From positions 1 to 64,000 of the IMG/VR virus record IMGVR_UViG_3300042988_001309: a stretch of DNA of 64,000 nucleotides, one strand, 5' to 3'. The notes under the pieces were generated by a model. The model saw nothing but the letters and a program-made list of their open reading frames with translations, was not told the DNA's origin and ran no database searches. Position numbers and translations under genes: made by a program. The stretch comes from a virus. Each line of letters opens with the position of its first letter. Within the stretch, counting starts at the first letter, position 1. Shown piece by piece: positions 15,483 to 23,572 of this stretch.

Positions 15483-15698
15483 ATGAGCCACCAGGCCGTA
15501 GCCGTCATCGCCGAGTTGGTTGGTGGGGCTCATGACGGCCGGTGGCTGGAGATCGTTCCCAACTGCCGGATGATCATGATGCCCGACGCCAGCTCGTTCT
15601 CGACGGTGACCTACACCCCTCTCGGCCGGACCCGCACGGTGGGCAACACCACCGTGGTGATGTTCGGTCTTTCCGACCCGATGGCATCGGGTCAATAG
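15483..15698 (+). CDS. Hypothetical protein
   Basis: 71 residues. GGTGG-like patterns are absent, but the ELVGGAHDGRWLEIVPNCRM start and the paired short strands (FSTVTYTPLGRTR, GNTTVVMFGL) are typical of small phage beta proteins. It starts 5 nt after the stop of the previous gene and ends inside the operator of the next transcription unit. Confidence 0.45.
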   Translation: MSHQAVAVIAELVGGAHDGRWLEIVPNCRMIMMPDASSFSTVTYTPLGRTRTVGNTTVVMFGLSDPMASGQ

Positions 15699-15731
15699 GG
15701 CTTGACCAGAACTACCGATGACGGTTAGATT
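15690..15731 (+). promoter_or_regulatory. Leaderless promoter with operator for the annealing helicase
   Basis: TTGACC (15702-15707), an 18-bp spacer and TAGATT (15726-15731) are followed 6 nt later by the ATG at 15738. Transcription should therefore start at or next to the A of ATG, with no ribosome site. GGTCAATAGGGCTTGACC (15690-15707) is the dispersed palindrome, and its right arm is the -35 itself. Confidence 0.7.
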
Positions 15732-15737
15732 CCACTC

Positions 15738-18074
15738 ATGACCACATCGACCTATGACCTCCAGGCCAGCGCCGGTGAGCTACTTGTCGCGTGCAAGGCG
15801 CTCACCGGCCTGGACCAGGATCACTGCACCGAGGAGAACGGCATCGGCTGGTCCGGCCCGGACTCCAACATCGGTCACCAGCTCGCCGCCGTTCCCGCCG
15901 ATCGCTGGACGGCCGCCATGGCCCGCTGCGCATGGGAGATCCTGCGCAAGTACAAGAACACCCAGCTCCCGGTGTTCGGCATCAACTGGGAGGGCTTCGT
16001 CGAGCCCCCGGCCGATCTCAGCGCCCTCGTCGGGCGCACCGACGCCTGGAAGCTGAGCCGCCCCAAGGTGGTCCCGACCCTGACGCTGGAGGGCCGCACC
16101 TTGGTGCTCAAGGCCCCCTACGACCCTGAGCGAGTCGGCGCTGCCCGCTCGATCCCGGGCCGCCGCTGGAACGGTGACCGCAAGGTCGACGAGTTCCCCC
16201 TCACCTCCGCCCAGGCCGTCATCGCGCTGGCCACCAAGTACGGCATCGACATCTCGCCCGAGGTGGTCGCCCTCGGTGAGTCGTTCACCGCCGCCGCTGC
16301 GGCCCCGCTGGCCGATCACGTCACGGTCGACGACGACGGCCGCCTGGCCATTCGGGCCGACATCATCCGAGACGACGCCAACGTGCGAGCCACGTTCCGC
16401 GCCGCGGTCCCCGGTGTGCGCTGGGACGGCAACGGCAAGCGCTGGGTGGTTCCCGAGACCATGGTCGTCCAGGCCTACGACTGGGCCACCGCTCGCAAGC
16501 TGCGCATCTCGGCCGCCGCCACCGACCGGGCCGAGGCCGCTCGGGCCAAGCGGGCCTTCCTGGCCGACGCCAGCCGAGCCCTCGACGCCGAGGAGATCGA
16601 GGTCCCCGGCATGGCCCCCGGGATGCGCCTGATGCCCTACCAGCGCGCCGGTGTCCGCTACGCCCTGTCGGTGCGCCGGGCACTCATCGGCGACGCCATG
16701 GGGCTCGGCAAGACCCTCCAGGCCCTCGCCGCAACTGCGGTTGACAACGCCTTCCCGGTGGTGATCGTCGCCAAGAACACCCTCAAGTTCAACTGGCGGG
16801 CCGAGATCACCAAGTTCTTCCCCGGCTGGAACGTCGAGGTCGTCTCGGGCACCAAGCGTGCGGCGCTGCCCGCCGCCGACGCCTACATCGTCAACTACGA
16901 CATCCTCGCCGACCGGGCCGAGGACCTGATCGCCGTGGGCCCCAAGGCTCTGGTGGTCGACGAGAGCCACTACATCAAGAACAGCGGCACTCAGTCCAAG
17001 CCGGTGCGCCGCACCCAGGCCGCCCTGGAGCTGGCCAAGGTGGTGCGCGACACCAAGGGCCTGGTGCTGCTGCTGTCGGGCACCCCGGTGGTGAACCGGC
17101 CGATCGAGTTGATCAACCAGCTCAAGGCGCTCGGTTGCCTCAACGCCTTCGGCGGGACCTCGGGCTTCAAGCGCCGCTACTGCGGGGCGAGCTACAACGC
17201 CTTCGGCGCCACGTACAACGGCTCGTCGAACGAGGTCGAGCTGCACGAACTGCTGCGCCAGACGTGCATGATCCGCCGCAAGAAACAAGACGTGCTCACC
17301 GAGCTGCCCGACCGCCGTCATGCCGAGGTGTGGTTGGAGCTGAGCGACAAGGCCATCGGCAAGTACCGCGAGGTCGAGGCCGACGTGGTCGGGTTCCTGG
17401 CCATGCGAGCCCGGGAGCTGGCCGAGGCCGCCGGAGAGGACGGCGACGCCGCCGCCTGGCAGGCCGCCATCCGGGCCGAGGCCGCCATGCACCTGGTGCG
17501 CATCGCCGCACTCAAGCGGGCCGCCATGCAAGCCAAGTTGACGATGGCCCTGGAGTGGATCGACGACTTCCTCGCCGAGGACGACGGGAGCAAGATCATC
17601 CTGTTCGCCGAGCACATCGAGGCCGTGGAGACGCTGGCCGAGCGCTACGCCGACAACGGTGCGGTGAAGGTGCGCGGCGGGGTCAAGCCCGAGGATCGCC
17701 AGCGGGCGGTGGATGCCTTCCAGAACAACCCGGCGACCCGAGTGTTCGTCGCCAACTTTGAGGCGGGCAAAGAGGGGCTCACCCTCACCGCCGCCAGCGA
17801 CGTGGCCTTCCTCCAGCTCGGCTGGACCCCAGGCGGCCACGACCAGGCGATCGACCGGGCCTACGGCCGGGTCAACGACCCCCACGGCGCCACCGGCTGG
17901 TATCTGATGGCCGCCGACACCATCGACGCCGACATCTGGGAGCTGCTCGCCGAGAAGCGGGCCGTGGTGGACGCCGTGGTCGATGGCGACATCGCCGAGG
18001 ACCCGTCATCGGGCGGGTCGGTCCTCGGGGACCTGGTGGTCAAGCTGGCCAAGCGGGGGATGGAGCGGGCATGA
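15738..18074 (+). CDS. SNF2-family annealing helicase (SMARCAL1/HARP-like)
   Basis: 778 residues. Two HARP-like repeats are suggested in the N-terminal part (~115-175, ARSIPGRRWNGDRKV; ~200-260, AVPGVRWDGNGKRWVV). The SNF2 core follows: Walker A G322-LGKT (DAMGLGKTLQAL), the DExH box D408-ESH (VVDESHYIKN), motif III (LLLSGTPVVNRP) and a C-terminal RecA lobe with KIILFAEHIEA, FEAGKEGLTLTAAS and QAIDRAYGRV. This set is that of SMARCAL1/ZRANB3-type enzymes, which re-anneal or remodel forked DNA using ATP. It is transcribed from its own promoter as a leaderless mRNA. Its stop overlaps the phosphoesterase start. Confidence 0.85.
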   Translation: MTTSTYDLQASAGELLVACKALTGLDQDHCTEENGIGWSGPDSNIGHQLAAVPADRWTAAMARCAWEILRKYKNTQLPVFGINWEGFVEPPADLSALVGRTDAWKLSRPKVVPTLTLEGRTLVLKAPYDPERVGAARSIPGRRWNGDRKVDEFPLTSAQAVIALATKYGIDISPEVVALGESFTAAAAAPLADHVTVDDDGRLAIRADIIRDDANVRATFRAAVPGVRWDGNGKRWVVPETMVVQAYDWATARKLRISAAATDRAEAARAKRAFLADASRALDAEEIEVPGMAPGMRLMPYQRAGVRYALSVRRALIGDAMGLGKTLQALAATAVDNAFPVVIVAKNTLKFNWRAEITKFFPGWNVEVVSGTKRAALPAADAYIVNYDILADRAEDLIAVGPKALVVDESHYIKNSGTQSKPVRRTQAALELAKVVRDTKGLVLLLSGTPVVNRPIELINQLKALGCLNAFGGTSGFKRRYCGASYNAFGATYNGSSNEVELHELLRQTCMIRRKKQDVLTELPDRRHAEVWLELSDKAIGKYREVEADVVGFLAMRARELAEAAGEDGDAAAWQAAIRAEAAMHLVRIAALKRAAMQAKLTMALEWIDDFLAEDDGSKIILFAEHIEAVETLAERYADNGAVKVRGGVKPEDRQRAVDAFQNNPATRVFVANFEAGKEGLTLTAASDVAFLQLGWTPGGHDQAIDRAYGRVNDPHGATGWYLMAADTIDADIWELLAEKRAVVDAVVDGDIAEDPSSGGSVLGDLVVKLAKRGMERA

Positions 18075-18622
18075 CCATCCACTTCACCGGCGACCTGCAC
18101 ATCGGCCACAAGGGCATCTTGCGGCTGACCAACCGGGGCTACACGACGATGGTCGACATGGTCGAGGCCATCAACGCCGCCTGGCGCCAGACGGTGGCCC
18201 CCAACGACGACGTGTACGTGCTCGGCGATTTCGGGTTCGGCCCATCGAGCTACCTCGCCCCGATCTTCGACGCCCTGCCCGGCCGTAAGCACCTGATCAT
18301 CGGCAACCACGACGAGCAGAACCCCGCCGTGCTCAAGCTGCCCTGGGCCTCGATGGCGCACTACCGCAAGGTCCGCCTCGACGGCCGCCGGATCATCTTG
18401 AGCCACTACCCGTTCACCACCTGGGATGGGGCCCACCGCGGCTACCTCCACCTCCACGGCCACAGCCATGGGACCCTCCTCGACAAGCGGCCCGGCCGCA
18501 TGGACGTGGGGGTCGACGCCCTCGGCCGGTTCGCCCCGATCACCTTCGACGACGTGGTCACCGTGCTCGATGCCGAGGCCTACGTCCCGATCGACCACCA
18601 CCGACAAGAGGGAGCCGCATGA
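18071..18622 (+). CDS. Calcineurin-like metallophosphoesterase
   Basis: 183 residues. All metal-binding motifs are visible in order: GDLHIGH (~7-13), GDFGFG, GNHDE, SHYPF and HLHGHSHG. This is the full set for a dinuclear-metal phosphoesterase of the YfcE/phage type, acting on nucleotides or nucleic-acid ends. ATG overlaps the helicase stop (ATGA), which suggests a role with the helicase in DNA metabolism. The substrate cannot be inferred from the sequence. Confidence 0.85.
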   Translation: MTIHFTGDLHIGHKGILRLTNRGYTTMVDMVEAINAAWRQTVAPNDDVYVLGDFGFGPSSYLAPIFDALPGRKHLIIGNHDEQNPAVLKLPWASMAHYRKVRLDGRRIILSHYPFTTWDGAHRGYLHLHGHSHGTLLDKRPGRMDVGVDALGRFAPITFDDVVTVLDAEAYVPIDHHRQEGAA

Positions 18623-18915
18623 CGAAGGCAAAGGTCCGCCCCGAGATCCGTGGGCTCGTCGAGCCCACCCTGGCCGAACGCTCCGACGAGCCCCTGGTGC
18701 TCATGGGCATCAAGTGCCTCGCCTGCGGTGGCGACCTGCTGCCCATGTTTGAAGCCCCGGGCACCCCGCACATCGTGACCAAGGTCGTGCTGGCCTGCTC
18801 GACCAGGGGCTGCGCCGGAGCGTGGATGGCCACGCTGTCGTTGCGCGCCCTCAAGCCCCACGAAGTCGAGCGCCTCGCCAGCGAGGCCCGAGCGCAACTG
18901 GCGTTGCGCGTATAG
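18619..18915 (+). CDS. Small zinc-ribbon protein
   Basis: 98 residues. KCLACGGDLLP and ACSTRGCAGAW give a CxxC...CxxxxC zinc-ribbon arrangement. A helical C-terminus (ALKPHEVERLASEARAQLAL) follows. ATG overlaps the phosphoesterase stop. The function is unknown; a nucleic-acid-binding accessory is plausible. Confidence 0.6.
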   Translation: MTKAKVRPEIRGLVEPTLAERSDEPLVLMGIKCLACGGDLLPMFEAPGTPHIVTKVVLACSTRGCAGAWMATLSLRALKPHEVERLASEARAQLALRV

Positions 18916-18933
18916 GGTCTAGCTGACTTGACC
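18916..18933 (+). promoter_or_regulatory. Operator-like palindrome between zinc-ribbon and coiled-coil genes
   Basis: GGTCTAGCTGACTTGACC fits the dispersed GGTCAAG-N4-CTTGACC element with one change in the left arm. No -10 lies 18 bp beyond its TTGACC, so this copy may act without a promoter. Confidence 0.55.
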
Positions 18934-18954
18934 GCCCAACCCTGTGGAGCGCCC

Positions 18955-19230
18955 GTGAGCACGACCGAGAAGAAACCGCCGCCCAAGGCCGTCATGGACC
19001 GCCTGGCCAAGGTTGCCGACATGCTGGAACGCAACCGCGCCAAGACCGAGGAGCTGGTGCGCGAGCGCGACAACATCCTGGCCGACACCTACCTGACCTA
19101 CGACGTGGACATGCCGACGCTGGCCGAGGTCGGCAGGGTCAAGAAACAGTGGGTCCACAAGGTGGTCTCCGACCGACGCACGGCGCTCGACCAACTGGCG
19201 ACCATCCGCAAGAACCTGAACAAAGACTGA
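18955..19230 (+). CDS. Small helical protein with HTH-like segment
   Basis: 91 residues from GTG 18955, preceded by GTGGAG. A TTG nine codons earlier is in frame, but it lies inside the operator. Residues ~10-45 are a charged helix (RLAKVADMLERNRAKTEELV). The sequence PTLAEVGRVKKQWVHKVVSD has the look of a helix-turn-helix, with DRRTALDQL after it. This pattern is that of small DNA-binding phage proteins which act with recombination genes. No family is named. Confidence 0.5.
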   Translation: MSTTEKKPPPKAVMDRLAKVADMLERNRAKTEELVRERDNILADTYLTYDVDMPTLAEVGRVKKQWVHKVVSDRRTALDQLATIRKNLNKD

Positions 19231-19233
19231 GCC

Positions 19234-19473
19234 GTGGCCGAGCCGACCATCGAGGTCGGCATCGAGACAACGCCCGATGGGCGCCACCTCGTCTTTGTCA
19301 TCTGGGAGCACGACGCCGGAGGGTGCCGTCATTGGCTCACCCCCCAGGGTGCGGCCGATGTGGCCGGGGCCCTGCTGGAGTCCGCGATCACCGCCGACAA
19401 GCTCGACGAGGAGTCCGATGCCGAGGAGAAGGCTCGGAGGGTGGCTTGGCCTCCACCCAGGAAGGCCAAGTAA
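19234..19473 (+). CDS. Hypothetical protein
   Basis: 79 residues from GTG 19234, 3 nt after the preceding stop. A single small alpha/beta domain (EVGIETTPDGRHLVFVIWEH, then WLTPQGAADVAGALL) and a charged tail. No recognisable motif. It ends just before the next leaderless promoter. Confidence 0.45.
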   Translation: MAEPTIEVGIETTPDGRHLVFVIWEHDAGGCRHWLTPQGAADVAGALLESAITADKLDEESDAEEKARRVAWPPPRKAK

Positions 19474-19510
19474 ATCCCACTTGACCTGATTCAGCATCGG
19501 TGGCTAGAAT
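19469..19510 (+). promoter_or_regulatory. Leaderless promoter with degenerate operator
   Basis: TTGACC (19481-19486), an 18-bp spacer and TAGAAT (19505-19510), then 6 nt to ATG 19517. There is no Shine-Dalgarno. AGTAAATCCCACTTGACC (19469-19486) matches the dispersed palindrome in its right arm and part of its left arm. Confidence 0.7.
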
Positions 19511-19516
19511 CGCCTC

Positions 19517-20290
19517 ATGACCCCTGAACCCCTGCTGTTTCGCATCCGGGCGCTCCTGGCCAACGCCGAGGACCCTGGCAACCCACCCGAGGCCCAGAAG
19601 TCCTATCTGGCCAAGGCCAGCGAGTTGATGGCCAAGTACGCCATCGACGAGGCCCTGCTGGCCGGATCGGCCCCGATCGACCCCGGCGCCATGGAGGCCC
19701 GGATCATCAAGCTCCGCAAGGGCCCCTACCTCGGGGCCAACCTGGTTCTGCTCTCGGCCATCTGCTCGGTCCACAACGTGCGCACCGTGCGCTGGCCGGT
19801 CATGGCGGGGGAGACCCGCGTCGAGCTGTTCGGCTTCGCCAGCGACGTGGCCTTCGCCGAGCGGCTCTACACCTCCTGCCTGCTCCAGGCCAACACCGAG
19901 CTGGCCGGGCCCGAGATCGCCGCCCGCATGGCCGCCGAGTGCTCGCACGGCGCCCACAAGGTCGCCTGGCGCAACGCCTTCATCAAGGGCTTCACCACCG
20001 AGATCCTGGACCGCCTGATCGAGGCCAAGCGCAACGCCGAGGCCGCCGCCAAGGCCGAGACGGTCGCCGCCGGTGGCACCAGCACCTCGGTCGCCCTCGC
20101 CCTGGTCGACCGGACCAAGGCCGTGGACGCCGAGTATCGCCGCCGCCATCCGTACCTGCGCTCCGGCGGCGGCTCGCTCGGCGGGTCCGGCCGGGGCTCG
20201 GGCTCCTCGATGGGGCGCCAGGCCGGACGCCGGGCCGACATCGGCAACAAGCGGGTGGCCAGCCGCCCGGCGATCGGGGCAGGTTCTTGA
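19517..20290 (+). CDS. DUF2786-family protein
   Basis: 257 residues. The N-terminal ~40 residues (LLFRIRALLANAEDPGNPPE, then AQKSYLAKASELMAKYAIDE) are the signature of DUF2786, a short helical domain found in many actinobacterial and phage proteins. A middle domain (~65-150) and a coiled/Ala-rich linker lead to a Gly/Ser/Arg-rich tail, which could bind nucleic acid. It is transcribed from a leaderless promoter of its own. The stop shares one base with the ATG of the membrane protein downstream. The biochemical function of the family is unknown. Confidence 0.7.
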   Translation: MTPEPLLFRIRALLANAEDPGNPPEAQKSYLAKASELMAKYAIDEALLAGSAPIDPGAMEARIIKLRKGPYLGANLVLLSAICSVHNVRTVRWPVMAGETRVELFGFASDVAFAERLYTSCLLQANTELAGPEIAARMAAECSHGAHKVAWRNAFIKGFTTEILDRLIEAKRNAEAAAKAETVAAGGTSTSVALALVDRTKAVDAEYRRRHPYLRSGGGSLGGSGRGSGSSMGRQAGRRADIGNKRVASRPAIGAGS

Positions 20291-20463
20291 TGGATCAAGT
20301 ATCAGGACAACCGAGCTTGACTAGCGTGCGAGCGGTGGCCTTCGGGGCGGCCGGGATCTTGGTCCTGGCCATCGTGATCGGCCTCATCGCTTGGTCGCTG
20401 CTCAACGAGTTCTACCAAGCGCAAGACGAGTCGTGGGAGGACGACAATGACAACTACTACTGA
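20290..20463 (+). CDS. Small single-pass membrane protein
   Basis: 57 residues. One transmembrane helix (AFGAAGILVLAIVIGLIAWS, ~17-37) and an acidic C-terminal tail (DESWEDDNDNYY). The N-terminal SGQPSLTS is encoded by the operator-like element at 20305. It starts the long coupled operon of small genes. Function unknown; with the acidic cytoplasmic or exported tail it could be a membrane-associated modulator. Confidence 0.6.
   Translation: MDQVSGQPSLTSVRAVAFGAAGILVLAIVIGLIAWSLLNEFYQAQDESWEDDNDNYY
20305..20322 (+). promoter_or_regulatory. Operator-like palindrome inside the 5' end of a gene
   Basis: GGACAACCGAGCTTGACT matches GGTCAAG-N4-CTTGACC with three changes. It is within codons 6-11 of the gene at 20290. 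The same DNA and the same peptide (QPSLTS) recur at 34049 in an unrelated protein, so the DNA rather than the peptide appears to be selected. Confidence 0.5.
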
Positions 20464-21052
20464 CCAGGCCAACCTGGTGGCACTGGCGGCACGCCAGCTC
20501 AAGGAAGCCACAGTGGCCGAGAGCGGGCCGGGCGACATCCGCCCGATGATGCACGGCTTCAACGCCGAGGGGGAGTCGATCGGCCTGGTCGTCATCCCCA
20601 CCAAGGGGCACCCGGTCGAGTGGGTCGCCTACGCCGTGGCCGTGCTCAACCCGGCCACGATCCACTTCATCGTCGAGACCTACATGACCACCGTGGACAT
20701 CGACTCGCTCGATGCCGACGGGACGCCGCCGCCGGTGGGCGACTTGTCTCAGCGGTTCGCCGACGGCGATGGCGCGGTGGCCGAGGCCGTCGTGGTCACC
20801 TCGCTGGTCGATGGCGTGGTCTCGACCCGGTCCATGCGCTACAGCTACGACGGCTCCACGGTCTGCTGGGGCGAGGAATCGTCCGGCACCGACTACGCCG
20901 GGATCGTCCCCCAGTTCCTGACCACCACCCGCAAGTTCTACGAGGACTCGCCCGAGGTGGCCCGACGGGCCGCCATGGTCATCATGGAGAACGGGGGAGC
21001 GGTGGCCATCTCCCGCGAGCGCATGGCGGAGATCGGACTCACCGATGCCTGA
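20447..21052 (+). CDS. Hypothetical protein of the early operon
   Basis: 201 residues. It overlaps the previous gene by 17 nt, and GGAGGACGAC lies before ATG. An alpha/beta protein (GLVVIPTKGHPVEWVAYAVA, then TIHFIVETYMTTVDIDSLD) with no catalytic motif that I know. The repeated use of Trp and Tyr around YSYDGSTVCWGEE suggests a compact domain. It overlaps the next gene by 8 nt. Confidence 0.5.
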   Translation: MTTTTDQANLVALAARQLKEATVAESGPGDIRPMMHGFNAEGESIGLVVIPTKGHPVEWVAYAVAVLNPATIHFIVETYMTTVDIDSLDADGTPPPVGDLSQRFADGDGAVAEAVVVTSLVDGVVSTRSMRYSYDGSTVCWGEESSGTDYAGIVPQFLTTTRKFYEDSPEVARRAAMVIMENGGAVAISRERMAEIGLTDA

Positions 21053-21218
21053 GCCGATCCGCGAACCCATCACCGAGACCGAGGCCGCATCGACACTGGC
21101 CGCCTGGGCCCTGTCCAACCGGCCCGAGGCCGACGAGGTCTGCCGCCTGGCCGCCTCGGTGATCCTGCTGCACCGCAAGCTCGCCCAACTCGCACAACCA
21201 ACGGGAGCCACCGTATGA
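21045..21218 (+). CDS. Small hypothetical helical protein
   Basis: 57 residues from ATG 21045, overlapping the gene before by 8 nt and the VWA gene after by 4 nt. Strongly helical (TEAASTLAAWALSNRPEADE, then VCRLAASVILLHRKLAQLA). The good coupling on both sides and GC-ending codons support it as real. Confidence 0.5.
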   Translation: MPEPIREPITETEAASTLAAWALSNRPEADEVCRLAASVILLHRKLAQLAQPTGATV

Positions 21219-21820
21219 CCAAGCCCAACTACAGCCATATCACCGTCCTGCTGGATCGCTCCGGCTCGATGAACGCCATCAAGTCCGACATGGAGGGCGG
21301 CCTGGCCACCTTCATCGCCGAACAGAAACTCGTCCCCGGCGAGGCCACCTTCTCGCTGTGCCAGTTCGATGACCGCTACGAGCAGGTGCTCTGGTTCACC
21401 CCGCTTGACATGGTCGAGAAGGTCACCTTGGAGCCCCGAGGGATGACGGCGCTGCTCGACGCCATGGTGCGCTCGATCACCGAGACCGGCGCTCGCCTCG
21501 CCGCCATGGCCGAGGACGAGCGACCCGAGCACGTCCTGTTCGTGGTGATCACCGACGGGCTGGAGAACGCCTCGACCATCTCCACCCGGGACCAGGTCAA
21601 GGACCTCGTCGAGCGCCAGACCAACACCTACGGCTGGACGTTCCAGTACCTCGGGGCGAACCAGGACGCCGTCATGGTCGGCCAGTCCATGGGCTTCACC
21701 AACACCGCCAACTACGCCGCCAACGCTCAGTCGGTCAACGCCAGCTACGCCGGGCTCTCGGCGTCGGCGACCCTGCTGCGCTCCACCGGCACCTACACCG
21801 GCGTCGCGGACACCAACTGA
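21215..21820 (+). CDS. VWA-domain protein
   Basis: 201 residues, essentially one von Willebrand factor A domain. The MIDAS is intact: D14-x-S16-x-S18 (VLLDRSGSM), a threonine in the RGMTALLDAM loop and the aspartate in VITDGLENAS. VWA domains bind a divalent metal and a protein ligand, and in bacteria often work with AAA+ chaperones or in polymer assembly. No AAA+ partner is adjacent. The zinc metalloprotease two genes downstream could be a partner. It is part of the ATGA-coupled chain. Confidence 0.85.
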   Translation: MTKPNYSHITVLLDRSGSMNAIKSDMEGGLATFIAEQKLVPGEATFSLCQFDDRYEQVLWFTPLDMVEKVTLEPRGMTALLDAMVRSITETGARLAAMAEDERPEHVLFVVITDGLENASTISTRDQVKDLVERQTNTYGWTFQYLGANQDAVMVGQSMGFTNTANYAANAQSVNASYAGLSASATLLRSTGTYTGVADTN

Positions 21821-22107
21821 TGCCCGAGCAGGCCGGGGAGACGCCGGGCTGGACGGCCGTGATCGGCCCCCAGTTCCGACGACTGATCCAAGTCGAGGCC
21901 CTCGGCCTGCCCGAGGACACCCCAGTGCCCGTCATGCGCGAGCTGGTGACGCTGGCGCTGGTCACCTTGGCCCATGAGTTCGGGCTCGACCAGGACGTGG
22001 ACCTGCTCTCCAAGGTCCGCGACCGCCAGTGGAAACAGCTCGACGAGGTGATCGCCCTCCCCGGCGTGCTCGACATGGTGCGCTCGCTGCTCAAGGACAT
22101 GGCATGA
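21820..22107 (+). CDS. Hypothetical helical protein between VWA and protease genes
   Basis: 95 residues, with ATG sharing one base with the VWA stop. Helical (PQFRRLIQVEALGLP, then VMRELVTLALVTLAHEFGLD). No motif is recognised. It overlaps the protease gene by 4 nt. Confidence 0.5.
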   Translation: MPEQAGETPGWTAVIGPQFRRLIQVEALGLPEDTPVPVMRELVTLALVTLAHEFGLDQDVDLLSKVRDRQWKQLDEVIALPGVLDMVRSLLKDMA

Positions 22108-22661
22108 AGCTGCGCAAGGACCACGACCCCCAGGCCGAACGGCTCTACGACGCCGAGGACGCCTGGAGCGACGACGAACGCATCGTGCGGTTCACCTCAC
22201 TGGACTCCACCCTCGACTACGCCGCCGCCATCGTCGAGAGCGAGTTCTGGCGGTTCAACTTCGCCGTGGTCGCCGGGGTCTGGGCCACCCACCCCGAGCG
22301 AGACCACAACGTGCCCGCCATGGCGCTGCACGACCCCGACCTGGAGGAGGGCGTCATCAAGCTGGTGCTGCCCCCATGGGCGTGGCGCCAAGACGTGGTG
22401 CTCCACGAACTGGCCCACATCGCCCACCAACTGAGCGCCTTCCGAGGGCGGGGGGCCAGCCACGGGCGCGAGTACGCCGCCGTGCTGCTCGCCCTCATCC
22501 GCTTCGCCATGGGCGACGACACCGCCGAACGCCTCGGGCGCCAGTTCGAACGCCGTGGCGTCGAGGTGTCCGCCGCCCTGCACTTCACCCGCTACCGCGA
22601 GACCGCCCCCGCCGCCGTCGACCGGCTCAATGGGGCCATCGCCTTGAAAGGATCATTGTGA
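22104..22661 (+). CDS. Zinc metalloprotease-like protein (TIGR04338-like)
   Basis: 185 residues. The gluzincin-type site H101-E-L-A-H105 (VVLHELAHIAHQ) is followed by GASHGREYAAVLLALI, where H120 is the likely third ligand. This spacing is like small actinobacterial metallohydrolases (TIGR04338) and SprT-type proteases. It would cleave a protein or peptide inside the cell, as there is no signal peptide. It is coupled to both neighbours by ATGA/GTGA overlaps. The longer frame from 22029 is only an upstream extension through the previous gene. Confidence 0.7.
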   Translation: MKLRKDHDPQAERLYDAEDAWSDDERIVRFTSLDSTLDYAAAIVESEFWRFNFAVVAGVWATHPERDHNVPAMALHDPDLEEGVIKLVLPPWAWRQDVVLHELAHIAHQLSAFRGRGASHGREYAAVLLALIRFAMGDDTAERLGRQFERRGVEVSAALHFTRYRETAPAAVDRLNGAIALKGSL

Positions 22662-22843
22662 GCGGCCGCACCTTCCCCGTTGGGGAGCCACTGAGAGAGC
22701 GCACCACCGGCCGGGTCGGCACCGTGGTGCGCCAAGAGCTGTTCAAGCCCGAGATGGCGATCCGCCTCAACGGCGAGATGCTCGATCTGGTCGTCGAGGA
22801 CGAGGACACCTGGGGCTGGGAACCACTGCTGGGGAACGGCTGA
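22658..22843 (+). CDS. Small KOW/beta-barrel-like hypothetical protein
   Basis: 61 residues from GTG 22658 (GTGA overlap). FPVGEPLRERTTGRVGTVVR then PEMAIRLNGEMLDLVVEDED looks like a short SH3/KOW-type barrel of the kind that occurs in small RNA- or protein-binding phage proteins. The fold guess is weak. Confidence 0.45.
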   Translation: MSGRTFPVGEPLRERTTGRVGTVVRQELFKPEMAIRLNGEMLDLVVEDEDTWGWEPLLGNG

Positions 22844-23100
22844 TGGGCGCCTTCCTGCTCCGTGGCTCGCTCTACTTCTCGGCCGCCCAGGTCGCCGACG
22901 ACCGAGGGCACCGAGGGCTGGCCGCCGTCATCTTCCTCGGCGGCATGGTCATCGAGATCGCCGTGATCCAGACCCACCGGGAGAACCAGCGCCTGCGCCG
23001 CCGGGCTCGACGACTGCTCGATGCGATGGCCGCCGAACAGGCCGCCGAGGACGAGCGCCGCCGCACCGTGTGGCGCTCCGGCCCGAGGGTCCTGCCATGA
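22843..23100 (+). CDS. Small membrane protein with cytoplasmic basic helix
   Basis: 85 residues. One hydrophobic segment (GLAAVIFLGGMVIEIAVIQT, ~25-44) is followed by a long, strongly charged helix (RENQRLRRRARRLLDAMAAE). This resembles small inner-membrane spanin- or holin-like and regulatory proteins, but no class can be named. The gene shares one base with the previous stop. Confidence 0.5.
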   Translation: MGAFLLRGSLYFSAAQVADDRGHRGLAAVIFLGGMVIEIAVIQTHRENQRLRRRARRLLDAMAAEQAAEDERRRTVWRSGPRVLP

Positions 23101-23459
23101 GCATCGCCAAGGTCCCCGGCCGCCGCCCGATGTCCGAGGCACAGATCCAGGGGCGCCTCATGGCCAAGCTGCGGTGGTCGCGCTGGCGTGTCGTCCACTT
23201 CCGCCCGGCCGTCATGCGCTCCGGGAAGTGGGCCACCCCGTATGAGGGCGACGGCGGCTTCCCCGACATCATCGCTGCCCGCTACGGCGAGGCGCTGGCG
23301 CTGGAGGTCAAAGGCCCCCGCACCCCGATCCAGCCCGGCCAGCCCGAGTGGATCGAGCTGTTCGACTCGGTCCCCGGCATGGAGGCCCAGTTCGTGTACG
23401 AGGCCGACCTCCCCGCCATCGAGGAGCGCATCGCCCGACCCCCCATCACGCCGTCGTGA
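23097..23459 (+). CDS. VRR-NUC-domain nuclease
   Basis: 120 residues. The PD-(D/E)xK core is visible: E14 and Q16 in SEAQIQGRLM, GGFPD57, E70-V-K72 (ALEVKGP) and Q82/W85 (QPGQPEWIEL). This is the small standalone VRR-NUC type common in phages, which cleave branched DNA or act as Holliday-junction-resolving enzymes. It is coupled to both neighbours. The annealing helicase, annealing protein and Gam-like protein of this phage give it likely branched substrates. Confidence 0.8.
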   Translation: MSIAKVPGRRPMSEAQIQGRLMAKLRWSRWRVVHFRPAVMRSGKWATPYEGDGGFPDIIAARYGEALALEVKGPRTPIQPGQPEWIELFDSVPGMEAQFVYEADLPAIEERIARPPITPS

Positions 23460-23572
23460 GCCCGCAACTCATGGTCGGGCTCTACGCCGCCGCCCCGATC
23501 GTCGGCGGGCTCGCCGCCTACCTGATCCCGCTCGACCTGCGCGAGCGCCTACGTCGCTGGAGGAAGCGATGA
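23456..23572 (+). CDS. Very small membrane protein
   Basis: 38 residues from GTG 23456, overlapping both neighbours by 4 nt. A single hydrophobic helix (LMVGLYAAAPIVGGLAAYLI) and a basic end (LRERLRRWRKR). Size and topology are those of a small membrane-inserted phage peptide. Function unknown. Confidence 0.5.
   Translation: MSPQLMVGLYAAAPIVGGLAAYLIPLDLRERLRRWRKR

Noticed and set aside
15780-17885. Minus-strand open frame of 701 codons opposite the annealing helicase
   Set aside because: The plus strand has complete SNF2 motifs; the minus frame is a compositional mirror.
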